Position numbers and translations under genes: made by a program. Shown here piece by piece: positions 19,610-27,265 of a stretch of DNA of 64,000 bases (the first letter of the stretch is position 1; each line of letters opens with the position of its first letter). Source of the stretch: Flavobacterium psychrophilum (lineage in GTDB: Bacteria; Bacteroidota; Bacteroidia; Flavobacteriales; Flavobacteriaceae); assembly GCA_945874225.1 (NCBI GenBank), contig CAMCFT010000002.1, positions 62,001 to 126,000 of the forward strand. Reading direction: 5' to 3'. The notes under the pieces were generated by a model. It did not search any database. It was not told the DNA's origin and was given only the letters and a program-made list of their open reading frames with translations.

Positions 19610-20872
19610 TTAAGCGTCTAAATCTACTTTAGTTCTGCTGGCAATTTCTTTATACGTTCCATTTTCCAATTTCTCGCGAATAGCTTCAAAAGCAGTTAGC
19701 GTTTCATCAATATCCGCTAATGTATGAGGAGCCGTTGGAATAACACGTAATAAAATCATACCTTTAGGAATCACAGGATAAATCACAATCGACAAGAAAA
19801 TTCCGTAATTCTCTCTTAAGTCATTCACCATCACCATCGCTTCTGGCACACTTCCTTCAAGATAAACTGGTGTAACACAAGTATTGGTATCTCCAATATT
19901 AAATCCCTTGCTTCTCAATCCGCCTTGCAAAGCATTTACATTCTCCCAAAGTTTATCTTTCAATTCAGATGAATTACGCAATAATTCCAAACGTTTCAAA
20001 GAACCAATCGTTTGAATCATCGGTAAAGCTTTAGCAAACATTTGCGAACGCAAATTGTATTTCAAGTAATCAATAATTGCTGCGTCGGCAGCTACGAAAG
20101 CACCAATATTGGCCATCGATTTTGCAAAAGTCGAAAAATATACATCAATATCATCCTGAACGCCTTGCTCCTCACCTGCTCCAGCACCTGTTTTTCCAAG
20201 TGTTCCAAAACCGTGAGCATCATCAACCAAAAGACGGAAATTGTATTTCTTTTTCATTTCCACAATCTCTTTTAACTTGCCTTGTTGACCACGCATCCCA
20301 AAAACCCCTTCGGTAATAAAAAGAATACCTCCGCCAAGTTCAGTAGCTAATTTTGTGGCACGTTGCAGGTTTTTCTCCATACTTTCGATGTCGTTGTGCT
20401 TATAAGTGAACCGTTTTCCGCTATGCAAACGAACACCGTCAATAATACAGGCGTGTGCATCCACATCATAGACGATTACATCGTTTCTGGTAACCAAAGC
20501 ATCAATGATAGACACCATTCCCTGATAACCGAAATTTAACAAATAAGCCGATTCTTTCATTACAAAAGCAGCTAATTCTTGCTCTAATTGTTCGTGATAT
20601 TTGGTATGACCAGACATCATTCTCGCACCCATTGGGTAAGCTGCACCATAAGCAATTGCTGCTTCTGTGTCGGCTTTACGCACTTCCGGATGATTCGCTA
20701 AACCTAGATAATCGTTCAGACTCCAGTTCAAAATGTCTTTTCCCTGAAACTGCATTCTTGGACCTAATTCGCCTTCCAATTTTGGAAATACAAAATAACC
20801 TTCAGCCTGTGAAGCCCATTTTCCTAATGGCCCCTTATTGTTTTGAATTCTTTCGAATAAATCTTTTACCAT
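19610..20872 (-). CDS. Alpha-oxoamine synthase (serine palmitoyltransferase / cysteate acyltransferase type)
   Basis: A 420-aa PLP enzyme that condenses an amino acid with an acyl-CoA or acyl-ACP with loss of CO2. Key residues are visible: substrate-binding DAHAC near 138-142, the cofactor DDAHG at 217-221, and the Schiff-base lysine in STFAKSMAN (Lys251). Family members include serine palmitoyltransferase (sphingolipids), KBL, BioF and the flavobacterial cysteate acyltransferase that makes capnine for sulfonolipids. The long N-terminus (ending YFVFPKLEGELGPRM) and absence of biotin or threonine-catabolism neighbours favour a lipid role. Stand-alone gene with a TATTTTTG box upstream. Confidence 0.8.
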   Translation of the reverse strand: MVKDLFERIQNNKGPLGKWASQAEGYFVFPKLEGELGPRMQFQGKDILNWSLNDYLGLANHPEVRKADTEAAIAYGAAYPMGARMMSGHTKYHEQLEQELAAFVMKESAYLLNFGYQGMVSIIDALVTRNDVIVYDVDAHACIIDGVRLHSGKRFTYKHNDIESMEKNLQRATKLATELGGGILFITEGVFGMRGQQGKLKEIVEMKKKYNFRLLVDDAHGFGTLGKTGAGAGEEQGVQDDIDVYFSTFAKSMANIGAFVAADAAIIDYLKYNLRSQMFAKALPMIQTIGSLKRLELLRNSSELKDKLWENVNALQGGLRSKGFNIGDTNTCVTPVYLEGSVPEAMVMVNDLRENYGIFLSIVIYPVIPKGMILLRVIPTAPHTLADIDETLTAFEAIREKLENGTYKEIASRTKVDLDA

Positions 20873-20910
20873 AATATAAATGAAGTGCTACTATTAATTT
20901 TATGAAGTTG

Positions 20911-20918
20911 CAAAAATA
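20911..20918 (-). promoter_or_regulatory. -7 promoter box of the alpha-oxoamine synthase gene
   Basis: TATTTTTG on the minus strand fits TAnnTTTG, 38 bases before the start codon at 20872. Confidence 0.5.
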
Positions 20919-20962
20919 ATTATTTAAAATTTATTATGGTCTCGAAAGCAAATTTATTTTCA

Positions 20963-21029
20963 GGAGCCGTTTCCTGCTATCCACTCTATCCACGCCCAAA
21001 AGCGTGGGATGCCGTTTCTATCAGGGCTA
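20963..21029 (+). ncRNA. Structured RNA-like element of unknown family
   Basis: Nested pairing on the plus strand: AGC (20964-20966) with GCT (21026-21028), CCTG (20973-20976) with CAGG (21022-21025), and an inner hairpin ATCCACGC (20988-20995) with GCGTGGGAT (21002-21010, one bulged G). The GC-rich block stands out from the AT-rich gap. I recall similar layouts repeated in Flavobacterium genomes; the Rfam Flavo-1 motif would be the first model to test. Not proven to be transcribed. Confidence 0.4.
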
Positions 21030-21119
21030 AAAACTCTTTTTTACTATAAACTTCGTATATTTGAATGAATATTTCAATTTCGTCATTACTCACAAAAAAA
21101 TTAATTAAAATCATTTATC

Positions 21120-21692
21120 ATGTCTTTAGAAAATAAAAATTTTAGCCTTACGCATCGCCTCCTACATTGGCTCATCGCTTTTGCCATTTTATTTTTAATG
21201 TTAACAGTTTTTCTGAGACTGACCTGGCTGGAAAAAAACAATGTAGCAACCATACTTCAAGACAATCTAAAGGCATTGAACATTTCTTTAAATCCCGATG
21301 ATGCCATAAAAATTGCCAAACAAATACGCAAACCAATGTGGGATTGGCATATTTATTCCGGGTATTTCTTGATTGGTTTATATGTTTTAAGACTGATAAA
21401 CCTCTATTTTTCCGGTATTGTTTTCCCCAACCCATTCCACCCAACCAGCAGACTAAAACAAAAAATACAGGGATGGACTTATATTATTTTTTATTTCTTG
21501 ATGAGCATATCTCTAATTACAGGGTTCTTTATCGTAAACGGTCCTAAAGAATATAAAGATTTTCTGGAAACCATTCATGTTCAATCGCTTTATTATGTTA
21601 TCCTTTTTATCATTATGCATATGGTTGGATTACTTATTTCCGAATTTTCGAATGAAAAAGGAATCGTTTCAAAAATGATTCACGGCAAATAA
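21120..21692 (+). CDS. Cytochrome b561-type membrane protein
   Basis: A 190-aa protein with four hydrophobic segments. The first begins with a pair of candidate haem ligands, THRLLHWLIAF (His12 and His16); further histidines sit in MWDWHIYSGYFLIG and in the last helix (IIMHMVGLL). This is the layout of bacterial cytochrome b561 / Ni-Fe hydrogenase b-type subunits, which carry electrons across the inner membrane. No hydrogenase or dehydrogenase partner is nearby. It is longer than minimal members only by a loop (residues 38-75). An ATG start without a ribosome-binding site is normal here. Confidence 0.75.
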   Translation: MSLENKNFSLTHRLLHWLIAFAILFLMLTVFLRLTWLEKNNVATILQDNLKALNISLNPDDAIKIAKQIRKPMWDWHIYSGYFLIGLYVLRLINLYFSGIVFPNPFHPTSRLKQKIQGWTYIIFYFLMSISLITGFFIVNGPKEYKDFLETIHVQSLYYVILFIIMHMVGLLISEFSNEKGIVSKMIHGK

Positions 21693-21764
21693 GAATTATT
21701 TAATTAAAAAAATTAGAGAAGTAATAAAAACAATTCTTTTCTTAAAAAACGCAACTTTAAAAAT

Positions 21765-22595
21765 ATGTCACAAGATACTCAAGAATTAAAACTCGCCGTC
21801 CTCATTGATGCGGATAACGTTCCTTACAGCAATGTCAAAGGAATGATGGAAGAAATTGCCAAATACGGAACACCCACAACAAAACGCATTTATGCCGATT
21901 GGACAAAACCCAATGCCGGTGGTTGGAAAAGTGTTTTATTGGAACACGCCATCACGCCCATTCAACAATACAGTTACACCGTTGGGAAAAACTCTTCGGA
22001 TTCAGCGATGATTATCGATGCAATGGATTTGTTGTATTCGGATAAAGTCGATGGATTTTGCATCGTTTCCAGCGATAGCGATTTTACCCGATTGGCAATT
22101 CGTTTGCGAGAATCCGGCATGAAAGTCATTGGAATTGGCGAAAAGAAAACGCCCAATTCATTCATTGTCGCCTGCGACAGATTCATATATATTGAAGTTC
22201 TCGATGGCGCCATCAAAAAGAAAATGCCAAAAAGCAGGTTAGCTGAAGAAAATAAAAAAGTAATAGACCCGAGCACTAGCGAACAGGCTAAGCAAAAAGT
22301 GGCTGCAAAAACTGTCGAGAAAACAGAACCAAAACCACTCAACAAAATAGACAATCAAACCATAGAACTTATTGAAGATACATTAGAAGCGATTGGAGAT
22401 GACGATGGCTGGGCCTTTCTTGGTGATGTGGGAAACCTCATCGTGAAGAAAAAACCAGAATTCGATCCGCGAAATTATGGTTTTTCAAAACTGACTCCAA
22501 TGTTAAAATCCCTAACTGATATTCTGGAAATAGACGAGAGAGAATCCGACAAAAAAGGAATCAAACACGTTTTTGTGAGATTGCGCTATAGCTAG
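21765..22595 (+). CDS. NYN-domain putative RNase with OST-HTH/LOTUS domain
   Basis: 276 aa. Residues about 8-150 form a NYN (PIN-like, LabA/DUF88) domain: AVLIDADNVP carries the first acidic pair (Asp15, Asp17), SSDSDFTRLAIRLRESG the second acidic cluster, and KTPNSFIVACDRFIYI the last strand. A Lys/Glu linker follows, then an OST-HTH/LOTUS-type domain (about 200-276; DGWAFLGDVGNLIVKK and YGFSKLTPMLKSL). Such proteins are predicted metal-dependent ribonucleases guided by an RNA-binding domain. It lies just before the small-RNA-like array, in the opposite orientation. RNase activity is inferred. Confidence 0.85.
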   Translation: MSQDTQELKLAVLIDADNVPYSNVKGMMEEIAKYGTPTTKRIYADWTKPNAGGWKSVLLEHAITPIQQYSYTVGKNSSDSAMIIDAMDLLYSDKVDGFCIVSSDSDFTRLAIRLRESGMKVIGIGEKKTPNSFIVACDRFIYIEVLDGAIKKKMPKSRLAEENKKVIDPSTSEQAKQKVAAKTVEKTEPKPLNKIDNQTIELIEDTLEAIGDDDGWAFLGDVGNLIVKKKPEFDPRNYGFSKLTPMLKSLTDILEIDERESDKKGIKHVFVRLRYS

Positions 22596-22612
22596 AATAT
22601 CGGATTTATATA

Positions 22613-22748
22613 ACAAAAAAGGAGGTCTTTTTACAGACCTCCCATTGTAGATTTTGATTTACCATTATCAACTTCACACCTTACGGCAGCTGACTATTGA
22701 ATAACCTTTCTTATGCAGATTGTATACTCAAGTAATTAATCAAAACCA
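22613..22748 (-). ncRNA. Small RNA-like unit 1 of a tandem array
   Basis: On the minus strand: -7 box TACATTTG (22753-22760), body starting with the conserved GATTAATTACTTGAG, a hairpin UCAGCU/AGUUGA enclosing CC-GUAA-GG, the conserved block AATGGTAAATCA, then an intrinsic terminator GGAGGTCT/AGACCTCC followed by a T run. About 135 nt. No ORF of note. It shares body and terminator with units 2 and 3. Confidence 0.65.
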
Positions 22749-22752
22749 CACT

Positions 22753-22760
22753 CAAATGTA
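22753..22760 (-). promoter_or_regulatory. -7 box of small RNA unit 1
   Basis: TACATTTG on the minus strand, at the same place relative to the body as in units 2 and 3. Confidence 0.6.
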
Positions 22761-22795
22761 CAATTTATTTTAATTCAATAATCTGTTTTTCAATA

Positions 22796-22852
22796 CTTTA
22801 ACAACACATTAACTCAGTTATTTCATAAATTATGAATAATGCATTTGAACTG
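22796..22852 (-). promoter_or_regulatory. Conserved upstream element of small RNA unit 1
   Basis: About 57 bases nearly identical (about 4 differences) to 23140-23197 and clearly related to 23476-23533. The shared TTTAAC begins exactly 37 bases from the end of the -7 box in all three units, which suggests an activator site. Confidence 0.55.
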
Positions 22853-22950
22853 TTGAAATTCAAATTATTTTATAAATAATGGGTTTCATAATCCAAATAG
22901 AAAAAACCCAAATTTACTGAACTCCACTTCCACTTCACAAGTTACATAAA

Positions 22951-23092
22951 CAAAAAAAGGAGGTCTTTTTACAGACCTCCAATCGTTAATTCTGATTTAC
23001 CATTATTGACTCATACCGTTACTGATATGGTCTATTATGAGTTGTCCTATTCCAATATGAAATAGACATTCTCAAGTAATTAATCAAAATCA
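22951..23092 (-). ncRNA. Small RNA-like unit 2 of a tandem array
   Basis: Minus strand. Box TAAATTTG at 23097-23104, same conserved 5' block (GATTAATTACTTGAG) and 3' block (AATGGTAAATCA), same terminator as unit 1. The middle is different in sequence but still pairs: ACTCATA with TATGAGT around a loop containing GUAA. About 140 nt. Confidence 0.65.
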
Positions 23093-23096
23093 CACT

Positions 23097-23104
23097 CAAA
23101 TTTA
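23097..23104 (-). promoter_or_regulatory. -7 box of small RNA unit 2
   Basis: TAAATTTG on the minus strand; a TTTG lies 15 bases further upstream, a short spacing for a -33 element. Confidence 0.6.
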
Positions 23105-23139
23105 CAAATAATCTCTATACAAAAACTTAAAATTTATAG

Positions 23140-23197
23140 CTTTAACAACACATTAACGCAGTTATTTTGTAAATTATAAATAATGCATTTGAACTGG
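23140..23197 (-). promoter_or_regulatory. Conserved upstream element of small RNA unit 2
   Basis: Second copy of the upstream element; contains the motifs TTAACAACACATTAAC and AATAATGCATTTGAACTG (plus-strand reading) shared with unit 1. Confidence 0.55.
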
Positions 23198-23294
23198 TAA
23201 AATTCTAAATATTTTATAATAAATAGGTGCTTCATTTCAAATATATAAGCCAATAATTGTATCACTCCTGTCAAATCAACAGCAACCTAAAAAA

Positions 23295-23429
23295 CAAAAA
23301 GGAGGCCGTTTATAGGCCTCCAATCGTTGATTCTGATTTACCATTATCAACTTCTACCTTACGGTACAGCTGAATATTGAATAATCTTCTCTGTTCAGAT
23401 TGATATACTCAAGTAATTAATCAAAACCA
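23295..23429 (-). ncRNA. Small RNA-like unit 3 of a tandem array
   Basis: Minus strand. Box TAAATTTG at 23434-23441. Body as in unit 1, with hairpin UCAGCU/AGUUGA and an inner ACC-GUAA-GGU. The terminator is GGAGGCC/GGCCTCC instead of GGAGGTC/GACCTCC: a T-A pair is replaced by C-G on both arms, so the stem is preserved by co-variation. About 135 nt. Confidence 0.68.
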
Positions 23430-23433
23430 CATA

Positions 23434-23441
23434 CAAATTTA
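23434..23441 (-). promoter_or_regulatory. -7 box of small RNA unit 3
   Basis: TAAATTTG on the minus strand, same distance to body and upstream element as in units 1 and 2. Confidence 0.6.
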
Positions 23442-23475
23442 CAATTAATTTCAACATAACTATCTTAAATTGAGG

Positions 23476-23533
23476 TATTTAACGACAAATTAACGCAATG
23501 ATTTTATACATTGCTAATAATGCAATAAAACCT
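23476..23533 (-). promoter_or_regulatory. Conserved upstream element of small RNA unit 3
   Basis: More diverged copy of the upstream element: ATTAACGCA and CTAATAATGCA (plus-strand reading) are retained, and TTTAAC is again 37 bases from the -7 box. Confidence 0.5.
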
Positions 23534-23576
23534 ATAAAATTGAGATAATCTACTCGATAATTTAAATATATAAAAC

Positions 23577-23675
23577 AAAAAAGGAGGTCTTTTTACAGAC
23601 CTCCAATTGTAAATTTTGATTCACCATTATAACTTTTTCCTTAGGTTGCTGAATTACTGAAGAAATATATTCTCT
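23577..23675 (-). ncRNA. Decayed fourth copy of the small RNA unit / 3' UTR of the lipoprotein gene
   Basis: The terminator (GGAGGTCT/AGACCTCC, T run) and the adjoining 3' block are kept, but the 5' block, clear -7 box and upstream element are missing. It lies directly after the stop of the minus-strand lipoprotein gene and probably serves as its terminator. Confidence 0.5.
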
Positions 23676-23739
23676 ATCAAAAGTTAAAAACTTTAAAATG
23701 CTGCTTTTTAAATATAAAACAATCTAGTTCCCAAAATTA

Positions 23740-24186
23740 TCATTTTGTAAAATATAGATTAAATGTACCTGAAATTCCTCCGGAGGTTGTTCCATCAATT
23801 TTTAATATTAATTCGGTTGCTGATAGACTAGTGACGTTAAAAGTCCCAATTAAACTAGAACCTGTAACATTAATTGTTATACTATTTCCACTTTGTGACC
23901 AAGTCCCTGTTTTTTCTTCTAATACACAACTTACAGGATAATTACCATATTTTACAATACCTCCTGTTCTAATATCAATATAGTCTTTAGTACACCCATC
24001 CTCATTTTTAAAATAATCTGTTGGATACGGAATTGTAATCCCACTGGAAGTTGCAGTTGATTTATTGAAATTCCACTTTCCTTCAATTAAATTCATATCT
24101 ACAGGTCCACTATCATCTTTAGTGCAAGATGTAAACAAAACTCCAAAAATTAATACCGAAACGAATAATAAACATACTTTTTTCAT
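23740..24186 (-). CDS. Lipocalin-like lipoprotein
   Basis: 148 aa from the ATG at 24186 (MKKVCLLFVSVLIFGVLFTSC). A lipobox LFTSC marks Cys21 as the lipidated residue, so the protein is anchored in a membrane. The mature part (IEGKWNFNKSTATSSG, GTWSQSGNSITINV, LILKIDGTTSGGISGTFNLYF) has the strand pattern of the small lipocalin-like domains common in Bacteroidota lipoproteins. Ligand unknown. A longer ORF start at 24234 would place 16 odd residues before the signal sequence and was rejected. Downstream lies the degenerate small-RNA copy, which gives it a terminator. Confidence 0.72.
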   Translation of the reverse strand: MKKVCLLFVSVLIFGVLFTSCTKDDSGPVDMNLIEGKWNFNKSTATSSGITIPYPTDYFKNEDGCTKDYIDIRTGGIVKYGNYPVSCVLEEKTGTWSQSGNSITINVTGSSLIGTFNVTSLSATELILKIDGTTSGGISGTFNLYFTK

Positions 24187-24418
24187 TTTTTTTCTAATTT
24201 GGTTTGAATTACAATAATAAATAAAAATAATCAAAAAACGTATTTTACCCTCTATTTTATACCAATAATCGTTATTTTTATAGAATTAAATTTAAAAAAT
24301 TAAGAATTATATTACTTTATCTAAATCCAAAATAACCGCAAATTAAGAATCCGCAGGCTACATAATCCAACTACTTTAAATTAATAATTGTACTTCTAAA
24401 ACTGTTTTCAAAACTTTG

Positions 24419-24426
24419 TATCTTTG
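24419..24426 (+). promoter_or_regulatory. -7 promoter box of rdgB
   Basis: TATCTTTG, 25 bases before the ATG at 24452. Confidence 0.6.
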
Positions 24427-24451
24427 TCATTCATCAATTCTGAATCAAAAA

Positions 24452-25027
24452 ATGAAACTCGTTTTCGCTACCAATAACAAAAATAAAATCCTTGAAGTCC
24501 AACAAATGCTTCCATCAACTATTGAAATCATCAGTTTGGAAAGCATTGGCTGTTTCGAAGAAATTCCGGAAACAGCAGACACTATTGAAGAAAACGCAAT
24601 TATGAAAGCCAATTATGTCACCTACAACTACGGTTACGATTGCTTTGCCGATGATACTGGACTGGAAGTGGAGGCATTAAACGGGGAACCTGGGGTTTTC
24701 TCCGCTCGATATGCTGGTGAACAACGCAGTTCCAATGACAATATGAATAAATTATTGGATGCTTTATCCAACGAAACAAATAGGAATGCCCAGTTTAAGA
24801 CTGTAATCGCGTTAAACCTAAACGGCAAACAGCATCTTTTTACAGGGATTGCTAAAGGTGAAATCACTTTGGAAAAAACAGGAAATCAGGGTTTTGGCTA
24901 CGATCCCATCTTCAAACCTGAGGGTCATGAAGTTACTTTTGCGCAACTTTCGCTTGAAGAAAAAGGGGTAATCAGCCATCGTGGAAAAGCAACAAATCAA
25001 CTGATCAACTTCTTAAAAACAAAATAA
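24452..25027 (+). CDS. rdgB: Non-canonical purine NTP pyrophosphatase (RdgB/HAM1)
   Basis: 191 aa, the standard length. It hydrolyses dITP, ITP and XTP to the monophosphates, keeping deaminated purines out of DNA and RNA. Seen: substrate loop at the N-terminus (KLVFATNNKNKILEV), the metal and catalytic region ADDTGLEVEALNGEPGVFSARYAG, and the C-terminal GFGYDPIF and SHRGKA motifs. The ATG at 24452 is chosen over an upstream in-frame TTG (24416) because it falls right at the family's N-terminus and after the TATCTTTG box. Confidence 0.95.
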   Translation: MKLVFATNNKNKILEVQQMLPSTIEIISLESIGCFEEIPETADTIEENAIMKANYVTYNYGYDCFADDTGLEVEALNGEPGVFSARYAGEQRSSNDNMNKLLDALSNETNRNAQFKTVIALNLNGKQHLFTGIAKGEITLEKTGNQGFGYDPIFKPEGHEVTFAQLSLEEKGVISHRGKATNQLINFLKTK

Positions 25028-25173
25028 AAATTTAGCTTTCCAGGCCAAATTTAACTCTTAAATCTCAAAACCTAAATCTACAATCTGAAATCCCAAACCT
25101 AAAATTCTGATTATCAAATATTAATAAAAAGTCAAATCTGAATTTTACATTAGATTATCTCGTTTATTAGAAG

Positions 25174-25181
25174 TACTTTTG
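25174..25181 (+). promoter_or_regulatory. -7 promoter box of the DEAD-box helicase
   Basis: TACTTTTG, 21 bases before the ATG at 25203; a low-complexity AAATCT-type tract lies upstream. Confidence 0.5.
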
Positions 25182-25202
25182 CACCAAATTTTAAAAATAT
25201 AT

Positions 25203-27179
25203 ATGAACAAATTTGAACAATTAGGATTGAGTGAATCGCTACAACGTGCGATTATCGATCTAGGATTTGAGAATCCGACCGAAGTACAGGAGAAAGCGAT
25301 TCCCCTATTATTGGAACAAGACATTGATTTAGTTGCGTTGGCTCAGACAGGGACAGGGAAAACGGCAGCTTTCGGTTTTCCAGTCATTCAAAAAATTGAT
25401 GCCAACAACAGAAATACACAGGCGTTAATTTTATCACCTACCCGCGAACTATGTTTGCAGATTACAAACGAGATTAAAAACTACTCTAAATACGAAAAAG
25501 GTATTAATGTAGTGGCTGTTTATGGTGGTGCAAGTATTACTGACCAAGCTAGGGACATCAAAAGAGGCGCACAAATTATTGTGGCTACTCCAGGTAGAAT
25601 GCAGGATATGATTAACAGAGGATTGGTAAACATTACTCAGATTAATTATTGTATCCTTGACGAAGCAGACGAAATGTTGAATATGGGTTTCTACGAAGAC
25701 ATCGTAAACATCCTTTCAACCACTCCGGACGAAAAAAGCACTTGGTTATTCTCGGCTACAATGCCCGCAGAAGTAGCCCGAATTGCGAAACAATTTATGC
25801 ACAATCCGGTAGAAATTACTGTTGGGGCAAAAAATTCTGGTACAGCTACAGTTTCTCACGAATTTTACTTAGTAAATGCCCGTGACCGTTACGAAGCTCT
25901 TAAAAGATTGGCCGATGCTAATCCAGACATTTTCTCCGTGGTTTTTTGTAGAACAAAACGTGATACACAAGCTGTTGCCGAAAAACTTGTTGAAGATGGG
26001 TATAGCGCTGCAGCTTTGCACGGCGATTTATCTCAGGCGCAACGTGATGGCGTAATGAAATCTTTTAGAGGAAAGCAAATCCAAATGCTTGTTGCTACTG
26101 ACGTAGCTGCTCGTGGAATCGACGTTAATGACATTACACACGTAATAAACTATCAATTACCTGACGAAATCGAAACCTATACACACCGTTCAGGCCGTAC
26201 TGGTCGTGCAGGAAAACTAGGAACTTCTATCGTTATTGTAACCAAAAGTGAAATTCGAAAGATTTCTTCTATCGAAAGAATCATCAAACAGAAATTCGAA
26301 GAAAAAACAATTCCATCTGGAATCGAAATCTGCGAAATTCAATTGTTGCACTTAGCAAACAAAATTAAAGACACTGAAGTTGATCACGAAATTGACAACT
26401 ATCTTCCGGCTATCAACAATGTATTAGAAGGATTGTCGAAAGAAGAATTGATTAAGAAAATGGTTTCTGTTGAATTTAACCGTTTCATCAATTACTACAA
26501 GAAAACAAGAGATCTTTCTTCTCAATCTTCAGGTTCTGAAAGAAGAGAGCGTGATGACAGAGATGGTGCTCCAAGAGAAAATAACAATGGTGGTGCTACA
26601 AGATACTTTGTAAACATTGGTTCCAGAGACAATTTCGACTGGATGTCATTGAAAGATTACTTGAAAGAAACATTAGACTTAGGTCGTGATGACGTATTCA
26701 AAGTAGATGTAAAAGAAGGTTTCTCTTTCTTTAACACTGACCCTGAACATACTGATAAAGTAATGGAAATATTGAATAACGTACAATTAGAAGGACGTCG
26801 TATCAATGTAGAAATTTCTAAAAACGACGGAGGCGGAAGACGCGATCATAACGGAAGAAGTTCTGGTGGTGGTTTTGGCGGAGGTTTTGGCGGTAGTCGT
26901 TCAGGTGGTGAGAGAAGTTCAGCTCCTAGAAGAGAAGGAAACTTTGCTCCAAGACGTGAAGGTTCTGGTGGCGGATTTAGAAGCGACAGAAGCTCAGCTC
27001 CACGTGAAGGTGGTTTTGGACCAAGAAGCGCATCAGCTCCAAGAACTAGCGGTTTCTCTGAAAGAGCACCTAGATCCTCAGAAGCTCCAAGACGTGACGG
27101 CGGTTCTTCAGAAAGACCAGCAAGACGTTCTGAAAGTTTTGGTGATGCACCAAGAGAAAAAAGACCAAGAAGAAGTTAA
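25203..27179 (+). CDS. deaD: DEAD-box RNA helicase with DbpA-type RNA-binding domain
   Basis: 658 aa. ATP-dependent RNA helicase core with Q motif region (PTEVQEKAIP), AQTGTGKT at 47-54, PTREL near 80, DEAD at 153-156, SAT at 184-186 and HRSGRTGRAG near 326. A DbpA-like RNA-binding domain follows at about 466-540 (YFVNIGSRDNFDWMSLKDYL), then a 115-residue tail rich in Gly, Arg and Ser (repeats such as SAPRREG and GGGFGG) that would bind RNA. This is the CsdA/DeaD type, used in ribosome assembly and cold adaptation. The ATG at 25203 is preferred to an upstream TTG at 25179. Confidence 0.92.
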   Translation: MNKFEQLGLSESLQRAIIDLGFENPTEVQEKAIPLLLEQDIDLVALAQTGTGKTAAFGFPVIQKIDANNRNTQALILSPTRELCLQITNEIKNYSKYEKGINVVAVYGGASITDQARDIKRGAQIIVATPGRMQDMINRGLVNITQINYCILDEADEMLNMGFYEDIVNILSTTPDEKSTWLFSATMPAEVARIAKQFMHNPVEITVGAKNSGTATVSHEFYLVNARDRYEALKRLADANPDIFSVVFCRTKRDTQAVAEKLVEDGYSAAALHGDLSQAQRDGVMKSFRGKQIQMLVATDVAARGIDVNDITHVINYQLPDEIETYTHRSGRTGRAGKLGTSIVIVTKSEIRKISSIERIIKQKFEEKTIPSGIEICEIQLLHLANKIKDTEVDHEIDNYLPAINNVLEGLSKEELIKKMVSVEFNRFINYYKKTRDLSSQSSGSERRERDDRDGAPRENNNGGATRYFVNIGSRDNFDWMSLKDYLKETLDLGRDDVFKVDVKEGFSFFNTDPEHTDKVMEILNNVQLEGRRINVEISKNDGGGRRDHNGRSSGGGFGGGFGGSRSGGERSSAPRREGNFAPRREGSGGGFRSDRSSAPREGGFGPRSASAPRTSGFSERAPRSSEAPRRDGGSSERPARRSESFGDAPREKRPRRS

Positions 27180-27265
27180 CACATTTTGTTAATTTTCTTA
27201 TAATTATACTGAAACTACAAAATATCTAATCCCGTTTTATTACTTTTAAAGTTTTAAACTAGTTT

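Noticed and set aside
22613..23604. CRISPR array
   Set aside because: Repeat units are long (about 135 nt), carry terminators and promoters, and the spacing (about 340 bases) and spacer content do not fit CRISPR.
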